A stretch of 44,377 nt of DNA, from positions 1-44,377 of the forward strand of contig JAQUJC010000021.1 of NCBI GenBank assembly GCA_028681135.1, given 5' to 3'. Shown one piece after another: positions 23,271-33,900 of this stretch (its first letter is position 1; the number at the start of each line of letters is the position of its first letter). The position numbers and the translations under genes were made by a program. The notes under the pieces were generated by a model. The model made no database searches. It had not been told where the DNA came from and saw nothing but the letters and a program-made list of their open reading frames with translations. The stretch is from Kiritimatiellia bacterium (GTDB taxonomy: Bacteria > Verrucomicrobiota > Kiritimatiellia > CAIQIC01 > Lenti-01).

Positions 23271-25022
23271 TCAACCGAGTTTGCGCAGGAATTCAAAATT
23301 GCACAAGCGCACGGCCGGGGTCTCGTCCGGGTCCCGGACCAGGTGGCCCTCCGGCGACAGCGTCAGCAAGAAATGGGACCCGCGCAAGAACGTGCTTTCA
23401 AACCCGGCACTGGCCAGCAGCCGCGCCATCTTGTCCATTAACCCCGCAAATTCCTCGGGCAGGATCAATCCCTGTTCCAATGCCTGGGTGGCATTGATCC
23501 CGCGGCAGTAGCGCTTGTGGCGATCTTCCGTGGCCAGCACCTCATCCAGCCCATTCCAATAGCCCCAGATCAGAATATAGTTACGCTCTCGCTGCAGCAC
23601 TGGCGAGCCGTCTGCCATCCGCAAATCGCGATGGCTGTCATAGCGGCGCTGATCCAGCATTTCCGGTGGCAGGGTCGAGTGATGGCCCAGCATATATATC
23701 GCCCGCGGATACGTGGTCGCCACGCCTGCCGCTGTCAGTTGGAAGGCATAGGCGAATTCCTCGAATGGGCTGTTGTAGCCGTGCGCCGCGAGCGCCGCCG
23801 AGGTCTCCGTCTCCTCCACCCTATCGCCCACATGGGCCACTTTCCACACGAGCTGAATTTCGTCCTTGGTCTTGGTGTGATAGACTTGGGCGCTTTCCGA
23901 CAGACTAACGCGCGGGGTACGGCGCCAGCGCTCAGGCTGAAAGTAATCAAACAGGTCCGGATCGCGTCCGACCACCCACAATTTACCTTGGGTGCTTTCG
24001 CAGTCGCCATGGACATAGTCCACGCCCAGCAGCCGCACCGCGTGCAAGTGCTTGGGAAAATAGTCCGGCCGAGTAGGAGTCGCGACAAACCGATCCCGCT
24101 GCCGCTCGAGATAGCTTTGGCGGCGAACGCGTTTGACCGCCTCTTCGTGCTCCGGCGTACGTGCCAGCAGCTCGAAGTCGACCAGCGCGTAGGCCGGTTG
24201 GCCCTGGCGGTCCTGCAGCAACCCGCCCTGGCGCGTGGGGCGCACGATCACATGTTCCGGCTTCACGTCCAACACCCGGAAGCCCGCCTGCCACATGTCC
24301 GTGATTGACCGATGCAGCATGTGCTGGGCAAAGGCTCGCGGCTCGGTATAGCCCGACGCGCGCGCGGCCTCCTCGGCTTCCGGCTCCGTACTCGATATGC
24401 CCTTGATCCATTCGTAGATCAAGATGTACTGCCGATAGATATCCAGTTCCACGTCGCGAAACTTGGCTTTCTTCTGGGCAATCTTGGAGCGCGAGCGCCC
24501 GGTCTGCCACAATTCCAGCCGCTTGGCCGGCACATAGATCGCCAGGGGCTTATGCGTAAGGATGGCGCCTCCGCGCGCCCGCGCGCGCATTTCCATCAGC
24601 AGCGAGAACTCTTCGTAGGGCGAGTTGAACTCCGCCTCGATAAACTTATTAAGCGTATAGGTATCCAGGGGCACGTCTTCGCCCACCCGGCACCACTTGA
24701 CCACCAGGTCTTTGCTCATGCCCGCAATCGGTTTGGTCTGCACCCGGTAGACGGTGCTCGTGCCCTGCAGTTTTTCGCGGCTGTTGCGAAACCACTCCTG
24801 CTCAAACCAGTTTTGGGGCAGCAGATGCCGCCACCACGGCCGCCCGAATTGGGTCACATACACATCCGCCCTGTCCGGCAGACGATAGTGGTCATAGCCC
24901 ACATTCAAGATGGTTTTGTATTCCGGAATGAGGGGCATGTTATCCATGACGGTGTAGGAGTAGTCAACCACAGCCGAAGGCCAAAAACAACTCTGCACCC
25001 GCGAATTCATCACTGGCGACAC
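23271..25022 (-). CDS. Tandem kinase-like protein; second half a probable pseudokinase
   Basis: The 583-residue cytoplasmic-looking protein contains two related halves. The first has LVVKW (~106-110), FNSPYEEFSLLMEM (132-145), YILIYEWIKG, then GFRVLDVKPEHVIV (247-260) and ALVDFELL (279-286). These match the Lys, catalytic-loop Asp and DFG-like Asp of small-molecule or LPS kinases (InaA/WaaP-like). The second half repeats the pattern: LVWKVAHVGD (391-400), YNSPFEEFAYAF (416-427), YILIWGYWNG, GFESTFLRGSHFLL and VRLCNFEFL. Its catalytic Asp is absent and the metal-binding Asp is Asn. Substrate is unknown. It is divergent from the TrmJ-like gene and convergent with the aromatic operon. Confidence 0.55.
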   Translation of the reverse strand: MSPVMNSRVQSCFWPSAVVDYSYTVMDNMPLIPEYKTILNVGYDHYRLPDRADVYVTQFGRPWWRHLLPQNWFEQEWFRNSREKLQGTSTVYRVQTKPIAGMSKDLVVKWCRVGEDVPLDTYTLNKFIEAEFNSPYEEFSLLMEMRARARGGAILTHKPLAIYVPAKRLELWQTGRSRSKIAQKKAKFRDVELDIYRQYILIYEWIKGISSTEPEAEEAARASGYTEPRAFAQHMLHRSITDMWQAGFRVLDVKPEHVIVRPTRQGGLLQDRQGQPAYALVDFELLARTPEHEEAVKRVRRQSYLERQRDRFVATPTRPDYFPKHLHAVRLLGVDYVHGDCESTQGKLWVVGRDPDLFDYFQPERWRRTPRVSLSESAQVYHTKTKDEIQLVWKVAHVGDRVEETETSAALAAHGYNSPFEEFAYAFQLTAAGVATTYPRAIYMLGHHSTLPPEMLDQRRYDSHRDLRMADGSPVLQRERNYILIWGYWNGLDEVLATEDRHKRYCRGINATQALEQGLILPEEFAGLMDKMARLLASAGFESTFLRGSHFLLTLSPEGHLVRDPDETPAVRLCNFEFLRKLG

Positions 25023-25064
25023 GATCGCACGACCGTTCTGGCCCCAGCGGCTGATTTCTTCTGA

Positions 25065-25093
25065 TTGTAAACACTCGCTGATGCCTGTATCAT
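25065..25093 (+). promoter_or_regulatory. Candidate promoter for the TrmJ-like gene
   Basis: TTGTAA (25065-25070), 17 bases, TATCAT (25088-25093). The start point would be ~25100, only about five bases before the ATG, so the transcript may be nearly leaderless. No Shine-Dalgarno is visible. Confidence 0.4.
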
Positions 25094-25104
25094 TTTCACT
25101 CTAA

Positions 25105-25842
25105 ATGGAGACATTGGCGAACATTCGGATTGTGCTGGTTCATCCCGTCTATGGCGGGAATGTCGGCTCGGCCTGTCGCGCCATGATGAACATGGGTCTT
25201 TCCCAGCTTGCCCTCGTGGCCCCCCGCCCCGGGTTCAATATGCAGGATGCCGCCATGATGGCCTGCCACGCGGGTGACATTTTTAAGAATCGCCAAGAAT
25301 TCGCCACGACGGCCGAGGCGGTTGCGGGGTGTGGTCTCGTCGCCGGCACATCCAACCGCGGCGGTCTCTATCGCGACCATGCCAAAACACCCCGCGAATG
25401 GGCCCCTCGTCTGCTCAACGCCGCCCTCGACACCCCCGTTGCCCTGCTCTTTGGCGCCGAAGACAATGGCCTCACACTCGACGATCTCGCTCTGTGTACC
25501 CAGCTCATCCGCATCCCCTCCTCCGACGCCTATAAGTCGCTCAATCTCGCCATGTCCGTCATGATCTGCGCCTATGAGCTATTCGTGGCCGCCGGTGCCT
25601 TCGAGCCCCTGGAAGAACGCTCGCCCGAATGCCCCTCCGCCATGCGCGAAACCATGTTCGCCAAATGGCGTCAGGCCCTGCTCGACATTGGGTTCATGAC
25701 TGACGACACCGCCGACCACATGATGCTCGGGCTCCGCCGCATCCTTTCCCGGGGGCCCCTCACCGAAAAGGATGTTCAGATTCTCCTCGGCATGGCCGCC
25801 CAGACGCAGTGGGCCGCCCAACACATCCCCGCCAAGCCATGA
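25105..25842 (+). CDS. TrmJ-like SPOUT tRNA/rRNA methyltransferase
   Basis: The 245-residue protein is a SpoU-class 2'-O-methyltransferase with a C-terminal trefoil knot. Motif 1 is IVLVHPVYGGNVGSACRAM, motif 2 LLFGAEDNGLTLDDL and motif 3 IPSSDAYKSLNLAMSV. The layout matches TrmJ/LasT proteins, which methylate position 32 of tRNAs; the exact target is inferred. Its TGA overlaps the ATG of the glycosyltransferase. Confidence 0.88.
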   Translation: METLANIRIVLVHPVYGGNVGSACRAMMNMGLSQLALVAPRPGFNMQDAAMMACHAGDIFKNRQEFATTAEAVAGCGLVAGTSNRGGLYRDHAKTPREWAPRLLNAALDTPVALLFGAEDNGLTLDDLALCTQLIRIPSSDAYKSLNLAMSVMICAYELFVAAGAFEPLEERSPECPSAMRETMFAKWRQALLDIGFMTDDTADHMMLGLRRILSRGPLTEKDVQILLGMAAQTQWAAQHIPAKP

Positions 25843-26855
25843 CCCCCCCCGTCCAACAGGTGCTGACCGTCATGGTGGTGACTCTCAACGAAGAGCGGCA
25901 TATCCCTGCCCTCAAGAGCGCCCTCGACAAGCTGCACTTGCCCGAGGGCTGGCGCATCGAAAGCATTCTAGTGGATGGCGGCAGCCGCGATGCGACCGTG
26001 GAGGTGGCCCGCGCCGCCGGCTTCGAGGACTGCCAGGTGCTTCCCGGCGCATCCATTCCGGTCTGCCGCAACCAGGCGCTCCGTTCCGCGCGCGGCCACG
26101 CCCTTGCTTTTCTCGATGCCGATTGCCTACCCGACCGCGAGTGGTTTCAGCACGCCCTCCCCTGGCTCGAAAAGCCAGGCCCCGTCATGCTCGGCTATCC
26201 CGTTCACCCCCCCAAAACCGGCAATTGGATTCAGCGCACCTGGCACGCCCATTGGCACCACAAGCACTCTGCCTCTCAACAGGACCAACCCGCTCCGGTG
26301 ACCAAAGGCGCGGCCCGCCTGCTCACCACCCGCAATATGCTCTTTAACCGCGCTCTGCTCGACATCGTGCCAAGTTTTGATGAAACGCTCTCGACCGGCG
26401 AAGACACCGATTTTGCTTTTCGAGCCAGTCAGGCCGGCGGTTTAGTCGTGGCCCTGCCCACGCTGCGCGTGACCCACCTGGGCGAACCCTCCACGCTGCG
26501 CCAGTATTTCCGTCAGCAGCTCTGGCACGCCAACCGCAAGGCCTATGGCACCATTTTACGCAGCGCGGGTAGAATCTCCGGAGCCAACGCCATTTTCTTC
26601 TCTGTCTTTTTCCTGCTCGCCCTTTGCCTGGCGCTCCTGAGCCTTCCGTTGGCGGTGATCTTCTCCTCCCTCTGGGGGCTGCTGCTGCTGCTGCCGCTCG
26701 TACTGGTCACCGCCGCCCCCGCCGCTCTCATCGCCGACCGCGCCAGCTCCCCTGCCCTATTCTTCCGCCTCTGCATCCTCTATTTCCTCTATGGCCTTGC
26801 TCGCGCCATTGATCTCATCGGCCTCTCTCCGCGCAAACAGTCCTGGAAATCCTAA
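25839..26855 (+). CDS. Family 2 glycosyltransferase, membrane-associated
   Basis: The 338-residue protein starts at ATG 25839 in an ATGA overlap with the upstream stop. The N-terminal GT-A domain has VVTLNEERHIPAL, ILVDGGSRDATVEVA and the metal-binding LAFLDADCLPDREW. Later come LTTRNMLFNRALLD and STGEDTDFAFRASQAGG (ED base motif). Two hydrophobic segments at ~250-300 (FFSVFFLLALCLALLSLPL, LLLLLPLVLVTAAPAALIA) anchor it in the inner membrane. It probably adds sugar to a lipid-linked glycan or surface polysaccharide; donor and acceptor are unknown. Confidence 0.88.
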   Translation: MTPPVQQVLTVMVVTLNEERHIPALKSALDKLHLPEGWRIESILVDGGSRDATVEVARAAGFEDCQVLPGASIPVCRNQALRSARGHALAFLDADCLPDREWFQHALPWLEKPGPVMLGYPVHPPKTGNWIQRTWHAHWHHKHSASQQDQPAPVTKGAARLLTTRNMLFNRALLDIVPSFDETLSTGEDTDFAFRASQAGGLVVALPTLRVTHLGEPSTLRQYFRQQLWHANRKAYGTILRSAGRISGANAIFFSVFFLLALCLALLSLPLAVIFSSLWGLLLLLPLVLVTAAPAALIADRASSPALFFRLCILYFLYGLARAIDLIGLSPRKQSWKS

Positions 26856-26898
26856 TGTCCCCTGCCCCGTGAATCGTGATTATTGATTATTGCCCCCC

Positions 26899-27747
26899 AT
26901 GCCCTCCCGCCTCATCACCAGTCTCCAGAATCCCGGCATCAAGGAAGTCGTTAAGCTCCGCCAGCGCTCCCACCGTGATGCCGCCGGGTTGCTCATCGTC
27001 GAAGGCTACCGCGAAGTCAAGCGCGCGCTCGACAACCAGATTCCCATAACCCAGCTCTTCTACTGCCCCCCCCTTTACCAGGGCAAAAACGAACCCGCCC
27101 TTGTCGCCCGCTGCGCCGAACTCAACGTCGCCCTTTTTGAGTGTACCGACGTCGTCTTCCGCAAAATTGCCTATCGCGACCGCCCCGAAGGCCTCCTTGC
27201 TCTATGCCCCCAGATTCATCGCTCCCTCGCCGATCTGGTGCTCCCGGACAACCCCTTCATTGTCGTGGGCGAACATATTGAAAAGCCCGGCAACCTCGGC
27301 ACCATGCTGCGCACCGCCGACGCCGCCGGCGCCCATGCCCTGATCGTCTGCGACCGCTGCACCGACATCAACAACCCCAACGTCGTACGCGCCTCCATCG
27401 GCACCCTCTTCACCGTCCCCGTCGCCGAGGCCTCCACTGAGGCCACCCTCGCCTGGCTCAAAGAAAACGGCATCCGCTCCCTCGCCGCCACCCCCCACGC
27501 CACCCAACACTATACCGATGTCGATATGACGCAGCCCATCGCCGTCGTTGTCGGGGCCGAACAATTCGGCCTCAGCCAGGCCTGGATGACGCAGGCCGAT
27601 GAGCTCGTGCGCATCCCCATGCTCGGCCAGGCCGACTCCCTCAACGTTGCCGCCGCCGCCACCATTCTCCTTTATGAAGTCGTCCGTCAACGCGGCAAGA
27701 GCGCCAGCAGCCCGGCCACCGCCCGGCCACATGTGAGGCGGGACTAA
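26899..27747 (+). CDS. TrmH/SpoU-family RNA 2'-O-methyltransferase
   Basis: The 282-residue protein starts at ATG 26899 (MPSRLITSLQNPGIKEVVKL), typical of RlmB/TrmH-like enzymes with an N-terminal substrate-binding domain (RDAAGLLIVEGYREVKRAL). SPOUT motifs are GEHIEKPGNLGTMLRTADAAG, NPNVVRASIGTLF, VVGAEQFGLSQAW and IPMLGQADSLNVAAAATILL. An in-frame TTG at 26890 is less likely. It is the last gene of the plus-strand cluster. The target is probably 23S rRNA (inference). Confidence 0.9.
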   Translation: MPSRLITSLQNPGIKEVVKLRQRSHRDAAGLLIVEGYREVKRALDNQIPITQLFYCPPLYQGKNEPALVARCAELNVALFECTDVVFRKIAYRDRPEGLLALCPQIHRSLADLVLPDNPFIVVGEHIEKPGNLGTMLRTADAAGAHALIVCDRCTDINNPNVVRASIGTLFTVPVAEASTEATLAWLKENGIRSLAATPHATQHYTDVDMTQPIAVVVGAEQFGLSQAWMTQADELVRIPMLGQADSLNVAAAATILLYEVVRQRGKSASSPATARPHVRRD

Positions 27748-27861
27748 TTGCCCCCCCCCCGAACAAGGCGCTCAGGAGTTTTCGATACGACATCGGGATC
27801 AGACTCTAACTATTCATTATTAAAGTGAATATTCAGGTTAGGGATTCTGGTCCTCATTCGT

Positions 27862-27947
27862 GTGGCCAGAGAGATCGGGGTATCCGACAGTACCGTCCAA
27901 CGGGTCTGGCCCGCATTGGGCCGTCAGCCCCGCCGCACGAGTTTGCG
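27862..27947 (+). pseudogene. Remnant of an IS630-type transposase N-terminal helix-turn-helix
   Basis: The frame from GTG 27862 reads VAREIGVSDSTVQRVWPALG, the helix-turn-helix signature of IS630-family transposases (LGVSxSTVxRxWxAxGLxPHR). After RQPRRT it loses similarity and runs into the 3' end of the giant antisense gene. No catalytic DDE part remains. The rest of the 27748-27967 gap is AT-rich at 27800-27840 and has a hairpin (CCGCCGCA/TGCGGTGG, ~27933-27956) that may end transcription of the giant gene. Confidence 0.45.
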
Positions 27948-27967
27948 GTGGGGGCATCCGGGGCGGT

Positions 27968-30900
27968 TTAATTTCCCATCCAACGGTCTGGTAATTTTGC
28001 GTTGGGATAAATATGTTCGGGATGATAGGTCCAGGTCCACTGCCCGTTATTCACCCAGTTACGCGAGACGATGACGATCACATCATTGGGCTGGAAGAAG
28101 TTGCCGGGCACCGGCCCGCCGGTTCTTGAAAATTTCCAGTTCCCATCTTGGTCGCAGTAGACATGGGAATTCGCCAGGGGTTGTTTTGTGGCGGTATTCA
28201 TCGTGTAGATTCCATCGCTGCGCCCGAGGTACCCATTGACAAAGCCGCTCTCCAGTAAGCGCATTTTGCTTGGATGCGTCGCTACCGGCAGGCGCAAGGC
28301 CACGACGTTGTACACCAGGGTCTCCACACGGCCAGAGTTGCTGCCACAATAAATGACCTGATTAAAGCCAGTGGTGGGGACCTGGGCAATGGGGGACCAG
28401 ATCATCGCATCCACCTCCAGGGGCTGTCCGGGGTCTTCGCCCTCCTGGTCCCAGTCCAACGCGTTGGTGATGACATAGGCCTCGGGCAACACATTCGGCA
28501 GGGTGATCGAAAACCCGCGATTGAAGAAATCTGTCGACATCATGTCGGTGGTCACATCCTGGCCACTGCCCACCTCGATCCAGCGCCCGCTGGCATTCAA
28601 GTAGTATTGCGCCATCGACCCGGCATCCATTCCGGGGCTGAAGAACTCGACTTTCGTCGCATTCAAGGCCGAGTCGTTCCCGGGGAACGTCTCCGTGCCG
28701 CCGAATACGGCCTCGAAGGTGTTGGAATAGGGCACGCCATGAAGCGCCACAAAGTTTTGTCCGGGCGACAAGATCACATTGTGCTGGGCATACACTTCTT
28801 CGCTGGCGATGGGGCGCTGGGTGAGGACATTCGTTCCATCCAGGCGCGTTTTTTTCCAGCGGTCTTTATAGGATGCGCGATAGAAGCGCAGGTTTCCGCG
28901 CTGGCGCCCCTGACCGCCATCATCCACAAACCAGTTGGAGCGCACGGTGCTCAGCAGCTTCCAGTCATTTTGGGGGTTTTCGCGGAAGGAGGGCGCATCC
29001 AAGTAGATCAGATCGTAGTCCCTCCTCACCTCGGTGAAGCGATTGGTCATATTGTCGCCGGCCGCGGGATTGCTGACGCCGGAGGCCGTCCAGGACAGCG
29101 CCGCGGCCCGCGTGGTCAACGTATTGGTCAACGTGGCATCCGGGAACTGGGCACTCGCCTCTTGCTTATCCATGCACCAGCCCCGGATCAGGGCAAACTT
29201 GATGGTGTTGTTGGTCGCCCAGGACGCTGGCGTGGCGGGACCTTCATTACCGGCGGCATCGACCCCGACGGCGACCACGATGTATTCGTTATCGAAATCC
29301 AGGTCGTACAACCGAATGGTGTTCTGTGCCCTGTTGGTCAAAAGCTGATAGTGCTCCGACGGCGCGCTCGGATCCAGGATCGACGATCCGGCCTGAACGT
29401 TGGACCAGGACAGGTAGGTGCCGTTTTCAATGAAGTTGGTATAGATGTAGGCGTCGCCGTACCCGGGGCCGGGATCGCCGTTCGGCACGTCCAGCGTATT
29501 GAAAATGCCGTAGTAGAATTTGTAACTTTGCCAGGGCGAGAGCATGTCGCGGTCGGTCGAGAGTCCTGTGGGGTGATTGATGTGCTGCGGATCATCGGGC
29601 CCGATGTCTGTCGTATTCCACTGCAGATCGAATTGGGTCGTGGGATCATCCACGGTATCGGTAGTGGCGATGATGCCCAGCACCGGCGACGGCGGTGTGG
29701 CGTCGAACGGCAGGAAGCAGGATTGGGCGGCGCCGGCTAGGTTGTCGTCGGGCCGATTCTCATCGGCATCGACGGCATATACCTGCAGCATGGCGCCCTG
29801 CATGTCCACGGTTGCCACGCCGTGCAAGCTGGCGCGATTGGTCTGCATGTCGACAACCAGTTTCAAGTGGTCCCAGTAAGTCACCGCGCCGTGCCCCCGC
29901 AGGGTCACTTCCAGAACCTCAACGGATTCATTGCCGATGGGCTGGCGGGGCAGATTGGCCGCGGTCCATTCATCCATGAACGTGTCCAGGTCCAGCGTCA
30001 GCGTGTCCACTGGATTCAGTCGGTTGGTTGTGGCATAGGCCGTGAGTTGTAGCTCTGCGCCCCCCCCCCGAACCCATCCGCTAAACTCAATTTGGGGGGT
30101 CACGCCGGCAGAATTTTCAAAGACCAGAAGCTGAGTGGCCTCCCCCCCCCCGATCTGCCGCAGGCTTTGTTCGCCGGCATACACCCGGGTTGGATCCGCA
30201 TCCCGGGTTTGAAAACTACAGGTTGAGTTCAACGTCCAGTCCCACCCCGTGACGGTCCGTTCAAAGCCGGGGTTGGCCAAGGCGCCTTCGATGGCCATGA
30301 CCGGACAGGCCATGCCGGTCTGCGCCCGTTGCGCTGGCGTCAATCCATCCACCGCGGCGGTGGTGATCCGGTATTCGCAGATACCGCTGGACTCCTGCTG
30401 TTGGATGGGCAGCCCGTCGTCTCCGGCCGGATCGAGCACGCGATTAAAACCAATGAGGAACGTCGGATTGCTGAACCAGTTGATGGCATACCGGTCCGGA
30501 TTCGCGGAGGGTGCGGGCTGGCCGTTCAGGAACAAGGCCCCCATGGCCGTAGGAGGCGTGACGTCGTTGTCCAGAACAGCAAACTCCATGGGATGAGACC
30601 CGGCATGGGTCTGGCTCTGGAGCCACACACCGCTGGCGGCCCGTACACTGATGCGGGCCCGGCCGGTTCCCAGCGGGACGGGATAGGTCCGGGGCACTTG
30701 GCCACTGAAGAGCTGGCAGGTATTTCCCTCGTACTGAATGGAGTCCATCTGCCGGAAGGCGATATTGGTGCACATCATATCGTCCCCGGAGTCCAACAGA
30801 TCGAAGGTGGCGCCTTCGAGCACAAGGTTGGCGGGATGATAGACGATAAATTCGGCGATGACCTGGCCGGAGCCCATCATGCCGTCGCTGACCTGATTGG

Positions 30901-33900
30901 TGATTCGGGCCGGATCGAGAATGGCGTAGGACAGCACATCCGGCGGGATCAGGACGGTGGGATTGAGCACCCAGGCCACGAGGGGGTCGGTATGCTCGAT
31001 GCTGGACATGGTGACCAGATTGGTAATGGCAGCCCGATCCAACAGATCGGCCACTTGCACCTGGAAGGTTGCTTCCAGCCGTTGGCCTGGCACCAACTGC
31101 CAGCCGGTGGCAAATTCAGGGAAGCTGTTTGTGAGGCCTTGTGGCGAGGGATTCTCATAGGTGATGCGGATTCGGCCGTTTGCACCAGCACCGCCGTCGC
31201 CGCCATTGGAGCCACGGGCTCCTCCGCCGCCGCCGGGCGCCATGCCGGGCTGGCCGGCCTGGCCATTGTTGCCGCCATCGCCGCCGGCACCTTCGCCATC
31301 GCCGCCATCCCCGCCGGTCGCCCAACTGCCATCCGCGCCATTCAACCCGTTGGCGTCGTCATAGGCCGATCCACCGCCGCCGCCCCCACCGCCGCTGCTA
31401 TAGCTGCTGCGGTTGCCGCCGCTACCACCGGAATACCGGAGGGTGCCGATGCTTGTGGCCGCGGATCCGCCGGCGCCGCCTGAGTCCGTTCCGCCGGCCC
31501 CGCCCTGGGCCAGAACGGCGGTACCGTCGCCAAAATAGGTGTTGCCGCCGGAATTGCCCACCGAGCCGGAATGGGCGACTGCGCCGCCCTGCCCCACCAC
31601 CACATCATAGGTGGCCGCAGGCGTGACGGCGACCGTGGCCCGGGCATAGGCGCCGCCCCCCCCGCCGCCGCGCCGGGTGGTGTAGTCGTTGCGAGGGCCG
31701 CCGCCGCCGCCCCAGGCTTCGACCACCAGGCTGGTCACGCCAAGGGGCACCGTGAACGTGGTCGTGGAGTTGAAATTGATCTTCGTGGAAGCAGCCAATC
31801 CGGCAGGATAGCGGATGGCGACCACGCCGGAACCGCCGTTGCCCCCGGCGCTATTCTGGGACCCGCCGCCGCCGCCGCCGGTATTGGCCATACCGCTTCC
31901 AGGGGTGAGGGAATCCGTTCCGCCCTCCCCACCGCCGCCAGTGCCTGCGGGCCCGGAGTAGGTCCCGGCTGAGGCGCCGCCGCCGCCGCCCACCCAACCA
32001 AACGGAGAACCGATGACAGAAGCAAAGGCTAAAAATTGCCGACCGGCCCCACCGGCCCCACCGATATTGCTGCCGCCTGATCCACCGACGGCACCTGCAC
32101 CGCCGCCGCCGCCGCCGCCGGCCCCTACCTGATAGGCCCCAGGCCTCCCGCCGTCTTCCCCAAAGCCGCCCGACGCTGAACCGGGCTGCTCTCCTGTGCC
32201 GCCAAGATACCCGCTGTTGTTGATGCCGGCACCACCGCCAGAACCGCCCGCGTTGCCGTTCAGGAACAAATTGCCGCCGCCGCCGCCGCCCCGCGCCTCC
32301 AGCGAGCCGAACGTAGAATTCTGGCCATTGAATCCAGATTGTCCGCCGGATGCTCCCCCGGCGCCGCCCGCCCCCACCCCCACCGCAATGGTCTCGCTGG
32401 AAATGGCCACGGCCGTTTCGTGCACCACGCCGCCCGCGCCGCCGCCGCCGCGTCCGGCGTTGCCGGTGGACCCCGCGCCGCCGCCGCCGCCCGCCACCAC
32501 CAGCACTTCCACGCTGGATATTTCTGGCGGCGGCGTAAAGCTGTGGCTACCAATGCCGGTAAAGGTGTGGAGATAGAAATTAGTGCCGTTTTCCTCAATC
32601 TGCGTGATCGTGCCCCCGCTTCCGGGCTGAATGGTGTACCCGCCGCTGCTTTCCGGGATCAAGGCCAGCGACAGACTGCCCGGCACCAGATTCAGTCCCT
32701 CCGGCAGGGGGTCGGAAAGTTGAAGAGCGGTTTGAATCTGGCTGCCAGCATTGCTGGCCACGATCGTATAGGTGATCACATCGTTCACATCCAGATACGC
32801 TGGCGCCTCGGCTGTCTTGACCAGGCGCAGGGCGCTGACGCTCACTGTCGCGAAACTGTCATTGTTGGCGAGATTGGGGTCTGGCATGTCGGCCGCCGTG
32901 ACCTGGGCAACATTGGTCAGCACCGTATGGGCGGTGCCGGGTTCGACCCGCGCCACGAGATCCAGCGTGGCGGACGCGCCCACGTCCAGAGACCCGACCA
33001 CCCAGAGGCCCGAGGCGGGGCTATACGTGCCGCGGCTGGTCATGTGCGATTCGTAATTCAGGCCAACCGGCAAGATGTCTTCGATCACAACCCCGGTGGT
33101 GGCCGCCGCGCCGCGGTTGCTGACCACAATGGCAAAAACGGCCTGGCCGTCTTCCTGGACGACGCGTGCAAAAGCGGTCTTGCTCACTTCGAGGTCGGCG
33201 CCGGGCATCAAGCCGGCATCCACTTCCAGGAGGGACTCGCCCGAGTCCAGGGTAAAGGAGTCCGTCCAGCCGGTCACCGGATCGACATCCGAGTTATTCC
33301 CGCCGCGCAAGCCAGCGGCATCGGCATCCTGCGTCGTAAAGAGATAGCCCGGGGGGGCCTGGAACAGAAGCCGATACTCGCCGGCGAGAATCCCAGGGAA
33401 CTGATACCAGCCGTCGGCGTCGGTGGTGGTGCTAGACAGCCAGCCGCCGTCGCTGTTGTACAGGGCCACGATCACATTGGGGAATCCCGGCTCTCCGCTA
33501 TCTTGTATGCCGTCGCTGTCCACGTCCCGCCAGACGAAGTTACCGATGCGGCCGTTGATGGGATCCTCATGCCCGACATGGATCGGATCGGGCACGCTGG
33601 GCGTGGAAATCACAGCCGAATTCATGACCGTTTCGGTGTTTTCGGGCAATTCCTCATAGGTTTTGATTTCCACGCGGTATTCCACTCGCCACCCATGGCC
33701 GGGTGCCAGCGAGGGCCGCGGCAGCACGAAACCGCCGTCATCCAGCGGGAACGGTGTATCCACCAGGTCATCGGGCAGGAGTTCTCTCAGATCATTTTCA
33801 TCCGTGAAAAAGGTCGTGTCGGGCAGATATTCCACTGAATCCGGCAGATGGTCCTCGACCCGGATGTCATCCACCGGCACGCGGCTGATGTTGAAGATTT

